A stretch of DNA of 64,000 bases from Ampullaceana balthica (taxonomy: Eukaryota; Mollusca; Gastropoda; Lymnaeidae). The position numbers and the translations under genes are program-made. Positions 58,501 to 64,000 of the stretch are shown in pieces (position 1 is the first letter of the stretch; every line of letters starts with the position of its first letter). The notes under the pieces were generated by a model. The model made no database searches. It was not told the origin of the DNA and saw only the letters and a program-made list of their open reading frames with translations. The stretch covers positions 813,476 to 877,475 of the forward strand of contig CALYLW010000016.1 of NCBI GenBank assembly GCA_944989445.1. The letters run 5' to 3'.

Positions 58501-60366
58501 CTTTTGCCGTGATCAAATCGAGCTGAAATTTATCAGGTAGACTTAAGTAGTTTATTTTTTTACTTTAAATTAAAAAAAAACCTTTATATATGAGACATAA
58601 TTACAATTTTGGATTTTTGGATTGTCGTGCGATGCGTATTATAATGAACATACTTTTAGTTATGTCTCGTAAATAAAGGATTTATAGTGAAAAACTTTGT
58701 TTTATACGTTTAAATTTTTTTTTATTAAATCTCAGTTTTCTTCATTGTTTTGGTCCATACAGAAGATTCATACTATATTATATGTCACTATTAATTAAAA
58801 TGTTTATATAATTTGTATATTTGTTCTTTGAAACAGTTAATATATGTCTGGATGTAAGGACATATTTTGTAATACATCAAGGTTTTTTCAGGTTAGACTT
58901 CGTTAACTGGTTCTGATTTAATTGTTCTATAGATATAATATTAATATCATATAAATATACTAAAACCCCGTGAAGCGTCCACCCTAAGCACGGGTTAAGA
59001 TTTTAATTTTTAATCTATTTGTAAAACACAAAGTGTCCATTAAAAACATGGGTTATGTCCTAAACACAGAAGATTAAGAAAACGTTCACCATTGAGAGGT
59101 GTCATAATGATAAAAGCATTTATTATGGGCTCTTATCATAAAGAAGAAGAAAACGAACATATAGCAGTTTACATTTATTTAAGGTTTTCTTAAATTTGTA
59201 CAAGGAGCTTTCAATATATTTCGAAACAGACAAATTGAGTTTCTCAAACACTTTATTGAAAATTTTTTATTAATTTTTTTATCAATATTTATATGATAAT
59301 CGCTCAATAAGTTTTATTGTAAAAACGATTCATCTCATAATCATATGTTTTCTTATGTACTAAAGACAAGACTATTTCACTACATCTGAAATGTAACATT
59401 ATTGTAATCCTCGAAAATGGCGCACAGTACACGGCAGGGGTAGAAACTTTTAGGATTTAACACTGTGGTATACTTGGAATTAATGTCAGCACCTGAGGCT
59501 TAAAACCAAGAAATACCTATCAGCCAAATCTTGAATGACGTGGGTAATTTGAAAGGCACGGAGGTGAGGTAACAGTGAATTGGATCCCGAGCAAGGTGTA
59601 TTTTGAAGATACTGAAAAGGTAACCTTACTTGTCAAAATTGGGGTGGTCAAAACGCAACCAGATATCCCAGTCACTTTACTCGATGCAAACATCTGGCTT
59701 ACATATCACTTTAGGAACAAGTGGTACCAGGAATGGGCCCACAGCACGACTGACAAAGTGGTATATGCCAAAATGCCCAGGCCAAGTCGGAAAGAACAGA
59801 ATTGGAAACTAAATTGGATACACCTGAGTTTGGTGACTCAAGTGAGAATTGAGCACTGCCCCGCTCTTACTTCAACAGGCTATACCCCGACAAGGACTCA
59901 AACTGCCGTCATTATATTCTAGCCCGTGAAACATTGTGTAGCACGCCACAGTATATTTGTAGGCTAATTAAAGTTGTTGTTTTTTTATAATCAAGAAATT
60001 ACCTCAAAGTAATGTGGACAATAGATTGTTTTGAGTCCTGATTTTGTGGAAATTTTAGATGTTTTACAGGTTTTCTTATTAGTGATTCTAAACTCTCTTG
60101 GTCCCTTATATTTGAATCTGCAAGAAATATATTTGAGTTTTATTATGCATTATTATACTACATGACACCACTAATTTTGTTATGCTAAAAAATTACCTGC
60201 AATTTATAATAATTCAGTGTAATTAATTTTTGTTTTTGCTTTTGTATTTTTTTCATGTAATTTTAAAAATATTTAAAAACTTAAGAATAATTATTCACAT
60301 AATGCACAAACTTTAATTGGGCATTGAAATCTACTCACAATTTGAGGTTTGTTTATTTGTTGTCAC
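52437..60366 (-). CDS. TNF-superfamily ligand, nine exons found, first exon missing
   Basis: Minus-strand exons in transcript order: 60366-60339, 60117-60003, 57400-57310, 56835-56686, 55958-55802, 54290-54186, 53808-53753, 53353-53233, 52552-52437 (stop TAA). Every junction is phase-compatible and the joined frame gives 312 residues. Order: cytoplasmic segment, TM (exon 57400-57310), ~100-residue stalk, then the TNF homology domain from about residue 181 to the end. Recognisable parts: GVDITTNGFVVKYTGLYYVY (strands around the G-YYVYS motif), LYHYLHRISPNNPM, TGGVFFLQSGDKIQVCV (GGVF-L--GD motif) and the final YMGMIMLKS. A type II membrane trimeric cytokine, possibly shed, is expected. It lies tail-to-tail with receptor gene B. 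C1q is the structural alternative, but the GGVFxLxxGD motif favours TNF. Confidence 0.82.
53233..53353 (-). CDS. TNF-like gene, middle TNF-domain exon
   Basis: Reads TLYHYLHRISPNNPMQTGVL, then RSVHTPCQDCIQSQDTSF, GTAAAG donor, ends phase 1. The CQDC pair sits where TNF members often carry a disulfide loop. Confidence 0.82.
53753..53808 (-). CDS. TNF-like gene, GLYYVYS exon
   Basis: Reads GLYYVYSSVKLMRAKPAEK; 56 bp; GTAAGT donor. G-L/I-Y-x-V-Y-S is a hallmark of TNF ligands. Confidence 0.85.
54186..54290 (-). CDS. TNF-like gene, first TNF-domain exon
   Basis: Reads EHFPLTLNTTSHDPSLELVR, then GVDITTNGFVVKYT. Starts after TTTAG in phase 1, ends at GTATTG. Confidence 0.75.
54715..55160. mobile_element. 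Possible Helitron-like or other non-autonomous element
   Basis: TTATATAATAAAAGGCTAAG at the left resembles common Helitron 5' ends, and the interior is less AT-rich than its flanks. Ends and hairpin not verified. In an intron of the TNF-like gene. Confidence 0.25.
55802..55958 (-). CDS. TNF-like gene, stalk exon 2
   Basis: Reads IIEHTAVSQNDVPHTTPVSA, then HKQLLPEHSSTER; donor GTTAGT. The 5' boundary (ATAAG) has a poor pyrimidine tract, but it is the only one giving the required phase 0. Confidence 0.55.
56686..56835 (-). CDS. TNF-like gene, stalk exon 1
   Basis: Reads CSLFGDYPDQHPKNNPLLKM, LNNLTRQKIDDHNSECC; 150 bp, phase 0 at both ends, GTATGT donor. Contains an N-glycosylation sequon (NLT). 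Confidence 0.6.
57310..57400 (-). CDS. TNF-like gene, transmembrane exon
   Basis: Reads ISQICLSFFALVLALIAIVL, then VFLNVNETLV, after TTTCAG and before GTGAGT. A single hydrophobic segment, as expected for a type II membrane ligand. Confidence 0.8.
57675..57950. mobile_element. SINE-like element with GATAA tail, second copy
   Basis: TTATCTTATCTATTATAAAG, GATACAGAAGATTACTGCG and CATTACACGCCCGAAACCC match the copy at 27876-28156. Confidence 0.7.
58094..58682. mobile_element. CCTTTATAT-type non-autonomous DNA element, inverted longer copy
   Basis: Begins AATCCTTTATATTAACTCG and ends TCTCGTAAATAAAGGATT; the interior contains TCAGATCGATCGAATGTAC and an inverted GAGACATAATTAC / AGTTATGTCTC pair, as in 14426-14887 reversed. 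Confidence 0.7.
59575..59925 (+). mobile_element. Degenerate retroelement fragment (RNase H-like)
   Basis: The plus frame reads LLDANIWLTYHFRNKWYQEW, AHSTTDKVVYAKMPRPSRKE, then VTQVRIEHCPALTS. The W-x-x-E-W-x-x-S-x-T-x-x-x-V/L-Y and R-x-x-H-C-P pattern recalls the RNase H and following zinc region of LINEs (normally L-R-T-G-H-C-P). It lies in a TNF-gene intron on the opposite strand. Confidence 0.5.
60003..60117 (-). CDS. TNF-like gene, cytoplasmic exon
   Basis: Reads SNIRDQESLESLIRKPVKHL, then KFPQNQDSKQSIVHITL. After TTGCAG, ends phase 2 at GTAATT; the split AG|G codon joins the TM exon exactly. Confidence 0.7.
60339..60366 (-). CDS. TNF-like gene, possible 28-bp cytoplasmic exon
   Basis: Reads VTTNKQTSN between TTAAG and GTGAGT, with phases 0 in and 1 out as needed. 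Micro-exon; support is splice sites and phase only. The start codon must lie further right; I could not place it. Confidence 0.45.
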
Positions 60367-60447
60367 CTTAAAAAGAAGGAAAAACATAATAAGTTTTCTT
60401 TGAAATTTTCACATATAAACTCACACTTTCATATTGAATTATCTTAA

Positions 60448-60730
60448 GTAATTGATGCTTATCTTATCTAGTCTATACAGAAGATCCTTATATGCTGAAG
60501 ATAATTGCGTCCACAGACCATGACGGATGATCTGTTGGCAAGTGATGCAGCCACGGCCTCGGCTATGAGGGTTCCACGCATTACTCAGCCGCCCAACTAG
60601 TATTTGGTACCCATTCGGAGCTGGGTGACTCAGGGACGCCCTAGGCCCTAAGAACAAATCATTACGTTTCGAACCCATGACCATCGGTACGCCAGTCGAG
60701 CGCGCTGCCACTCGATCACCGTGTCCCCTG
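60448..60730 (-). mobile_element. tRNA-derived SINE with (GATAA)n tail
   Basis: The minus-strand head GGGGACACGGTGATCGAGTG then GCAGCGCGCTCGACTGGCG is tRNA-like, with GGGTTCGAAACG as the B box. The body ends in TATACAGAAGATCC-type sequence and TAGATAAGATAAG. Shares its 3' module with the elements at 27876 and 57675. Confidence 0.8.
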
Positions 60731-62584
60731 ATTGCTTAGTTTAAAAAAAAATATTTCATACTATAATTGGTGTAATAATAATTTCAAAATTCTTACTCAA
60801 ATTTAATTCAAATAAATGTTGTTGTTAATTATTTTAAATAAGAAAAAAATCCTCTTAATTAGCGTATATTTACTCTTTGGGATAACTGTGACAATTTATA
60901 GTTGAAATTAAGTTCCGATAAATTTTGTTTCTAAATGAATGCAAAAAATATTGATAAAAAACAATGCAAATATTTGATTGTTCTTACTGTTAAAATTCCT
61001 TAACAACGTTACTGACTAATAGGAAACTTCGACGCAACGTTGGATTCAAATACTTGTGTGTTTTTATATTTACATGTTTTGTACAGTTTCCATACTGTAG
61101 TGGGGCACAATATAATTCTATGTGTCATTATATAATTTGTATGGATACCATTTTTAACTGTAACTACCGTTGTAATGATTGGATCTAGTCCAGATTTAGT
61201 TTGTATGCACAAACTTAATGACAAATTTTCCAAATGTCCACTCCTACAGTGCCAGGTATCTCTAATTCATGTTTTAATATTTTCAAGGTTGTGATATCCT
61301 ATTAAACTTATTTTAGTACTTGGCAAATGTATATATTATGATCTAAATTTAAATTTTGAGGGATATATAACTTTACTTAATCTATCTTTAGACTTTAAAG
61401 GAGTTGCTATTATCGTTAATTTCTTATGTGAGCTTTATTTTATATTTATAAACTTTGGCTCCTGGATTAATATATGGATTAAGGGAAAACTTAAAACTAA
61501 CAAAATCAACAACAACAAAAAACCACTTGAATAACACTTATTAAAATACCATAGAAAATGCCAAATAAAATATTCACTCAATGGGGAAAAGAGGGGGAAG
61601 ATATTTTTTTACAATTTTGGTTATTGTTCCTAATATTATAATACATTGATTCCTGCTCCATTATTGAAAAATTATGTTATTTTGAATTTTAAAACATAAA
61701 TAATTTGTTCCAACAAGTTGTTTACTTTATAACATTATAATAAGATTAAACTTTAATTCCCGTGTAGATGACTTTTTTCCACACATGGTTGTTACACCCA
61801 TAATGTACTCTGGAAAAAAAGATTTTACATACAACATTTATACAAGCAAAACTAGAATAGCACCGGGACCATGTCATTTTTGGAGTTTGATAAAATTGAT
61901 GTAATACTTTAAGAATGGTACAGCACCAAGAAATCTAATTTTCCATGAAAATAGCATCATATTGTGAAGCAGGAAATTTTTGCGATATAGGATTAAATCG
62001 GAGTATTTCATCATGATATTTGGTATTCTTGTAACAATTTTATATTTTTAAGAAGCAGGGTTGTTAGCCTTGCGCAAAAACACCTGGCGAATGTCCCTCA
62101 CAGTGCCATAAGTTTTTTCGGGTTGGTTCCCTAGCCTTTGTGGATCCCCCCATTTCCTACATTTCCATATCTGCTTTGCTTTCCCTTATCTGCAGCTGGG
62201 AAGGCACTCGATGGAAAATCAGCATCTCTGAACGAGGTGACTGTAACAGTCATTAGAGGGGAACTCGTCTGTCTATGTCAACTTTGTTTATAATGAAGAA
62301 GCTTTTGTGAATAGGCAAACCCTCTGAAGATTTCAATGACATTATTTTGTTTCGTAGAGGATCATGCATATAATCAGGATCACTTATGAAGGGATGACCT
62401 GCCGAGTTATCCATGGCCAGCAGGTGACAGATGCTTTTCAGGTGAAGACTTGACCTTGAACTTGAACTATCTCTTAACCCGTCATTGGGTCGTTGGGGCA
62501 TCATCGTGAACTACACACTAACTCACGCCATTTGTCCAGGTCCTGGGGAACTTTTTGAGAGTCGCTGAATGACATGCCGGTAAA
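60731..62584. other. Mostly unidentified sequence
   Basis: AT-rich; should contain the 5' exon and promoter of the TNF-like gene. A less AT-rich part at 62050-62504 carries a minus-strand frame (MMPQRPNDGLRDSSSSRSSL) that may belong to a transposon, but I cannot name it. Confidence 0.35.
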
Positions 62585-63545
62585 CGGTCCGGTGAAGACT
62601 GGTGTGAGACGAAGATGCTTGAAATTTACCCTTCCTGTTCTTGTTGGCCATTGACTGGGTAATGAAAACATCCAAACAGCAGAAGAGGAATGGTATCCAA
62701 TGGACCTTGCGGGATCAACTTGATGACCTTGACCTTGCTGGTGATCTTACACTTCTCTCACATACCCAACAACAGATGCAGGAGAAAACAAACATTGCTG
62801 CAGCCACTTCTGCTAGCATATGTCTTTATATACACAAAGGGAATAGTAAAGTCCTCAAGGTTAATGCCACAAGTACAGCACCCATCATGCTAGAATTAGA
62901 AAAACAGCAGGAGGTGGACAGTTTTGTCTACCTTGACAGCGTGGTAGTCGCAATGGTGGGCCGGATGATGATGTTAGAATAAGGGTAGGGAAGGCAATGG
63001 AAGCTTCCAACAACTCAAAAATATTTGGGTCTCTAGAAATCTAAACAGCAATTTAAAAACAGAAAGGGTCTTCAACGCCATGGTGAAGCCTTTGCTGCTA
63101 TATGGAGCAGAGACGTGGAGAAAGACGGCCGTAAACCTGACCAGAATTCAGTCCTTTATCAACTATTGCCTAAAAAGGATTCTAAGGATGGCAGGCATGA
63201 CACAATCAGGAACCTGAAACTGTGGCAGCGGACAAGGCAGAAGCCAATAGAACAAGATCTTCCCCGGACGCGGTTAAGATGGATTGGCCATATACTAAGA
63301 AAACCTGCCTCCAATAAAACAAGGAAAGCCCTCAAATAGAAACCCAAGAGAAAGCGAAAAAGACGTCATCCAAAAAACACTTGGTGGCGAGAATTGGAGG
63401 CAGACATCAAAAGAAATGGCCATGATTGGAAGATGCTGGAGAGGTTTGCCCAGGATATGGATGCCTGTAGGTCTCTTGTAGGTGGCCTATGCCCTTAGAG
63501 GAATCGCAGAAGCCAACGATGATCAGCGGATGCACCTCGTTGACG
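62585..63545 (+). mobile_element. Decayed RTE-type LINE, reverse-transcriptase C-terminal part
   Basis: The plus strand reads VKTGVRRRCL (from the usual VKTGVRQGCLLSP), AIDWVMKTSKQQKRNGIQWT, DLAGDLTLLSHTQQQMQEKT (catalytic ADD degraded to AGD), KPLLLYGAETWRKTAVNLT, LRWIGHILRKPASNKTRKAL and the C-terminal KNTWWRELEADIKRNGHDW. Several frameshifts and stops; no function possible. Confidence 0.9.
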
Positions 63546-63796
63546 AGAAGGTCAAACAACATTTAATCATGTTAAAAAATTGACACTTGGAAAGAACATC
63601 GACATATTTTACGAAAAAATAAAACAACTTTTAAAATATTTTATCACAATTTAGTGAAGAAAAGTTTTATTACACGTGTATTTAATTTCATGGTATTTTT
63701 TTCTATTCTAAACCGGATCCTCTGTAAATCATATTCAATATAGAAGATAATTAATTTAAAAAAAAAGAAATTTTATTTAAAAAATCATTCTAGAAC

Positions 63797-64000
63797 AGGG
63801 TTCGGGAAACCATGGCTCGCGAATCAGATGTAACACTATTGATGGCTGCATCTGGCTCTCAGACAAATTTTCGATTCCAAAAAACAAAAATAAATAAAAA
63901 TGAAAATAAATAATAACAAAAAAATTATTCAGACTCCTTTCATCTACATATTAATTGCATATTTAAAAAAACAGCATAACAATGTTATTTAAAAGAATAC
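63797..64000. mobile_element. hAT-type element end, cut by the window edge
   Basis: CAGGGTTCGGGAAACCATGG then CTCGCGAATCAGATG resembles the common hAT/MITE terminus; the other end lies beyond 64000. Confidence 0.45.

Noticed and set aside
59575..59922. 115-codon frame as an independent gene
   Set aside because: Residue pattern matches a degenerate retroelement RNase H region, and it lies inside an intron of the TNF-like gene.
61009..61233. Minus-strand frame as the first exon of the TNF-like gene
   Set aside because: No donor of the required phase 0 and no convincing start context; left unassigned.

Overview
This is animal nuclear DNA: AT-rich, intron-dense, full of mini- and microsatellites, LINE fragments and MITEs, with multi-exon genes whose exons mostly run 60 to 230 bp. 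The gene content (IgGFc-binding-like domain, F-type-lectin-like domains joined to many EGF-like modules, a TNF-type ligand) and the transposon types fit a mollusc. A gastropod, perhaps a freshwater pulmonate, is my best guess, by inference only. Almost all coding sequence lies in short exons that long-ORF scanning misses; I assembled them by reading splice sites and phases.

Layout. (1) 1-5.6 kb: two divergent, paralogous pieces of an IgGFc-binding-protein-like gene, one on the minus strand running off the left edge and one on the plus strand. (2) 5.6-12.9 kb: mostly non-coding, with a tRNA-Val(UAC), hAT and palindromic MITEs and a 5'-truncated LINE. (3) 12.9-34.6 kb: receptor gene A on the plus strand. 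It encodes a signal peptide, an EGF-like module, two galactose-binding/F-type-lectin-like domains, ten apparently live EGF-like exons plus one dead one, then a transmembrane exon and a short acidic tail. (4) 34.6-48.8 kb: paralogous receptor gene B, exon-for-exon similar but with only six EGF-like exons after the lectin part; one of them carries an in-frame TGA. (5) 48.8-52.4 kb: non-coding, with a tRNA-derived SINE and a pogo/Tigger-like element. (6) 52.4-60.4 kb, minus strand: nine phase-compatible exons of a TNF-superfamily ligand (cytoplasmic part, TM exon, stalk, TNF homology domain); the start exon was not found. (7) 60.4-64 kb: tRNA-derived SINE, unidentified sequence and a decayed RTE-type LINE.

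The most interesting structure is in A and B. Every internal exon starts and ends in phase 1, so any exon can be skipped without losing frame. The exon completing the second lectin-like domain ends in a stop codon in both genes, which suggests a soluble lectin form and a membrane EGF-receptor form from one locus. At several exons the 3' end, including its 5' splice site, has been tandemly duplicated, in places more than ten times. Gene A carries a duplicated five-exon EGF cassette in which the last exon of the first copy has decayed. A cell-surface lectin/EGF receptor pair beside a TNF ligand and IgGFc-binding-like genes looks like an immune or cell-recognition neighbourhood, but that is inference.
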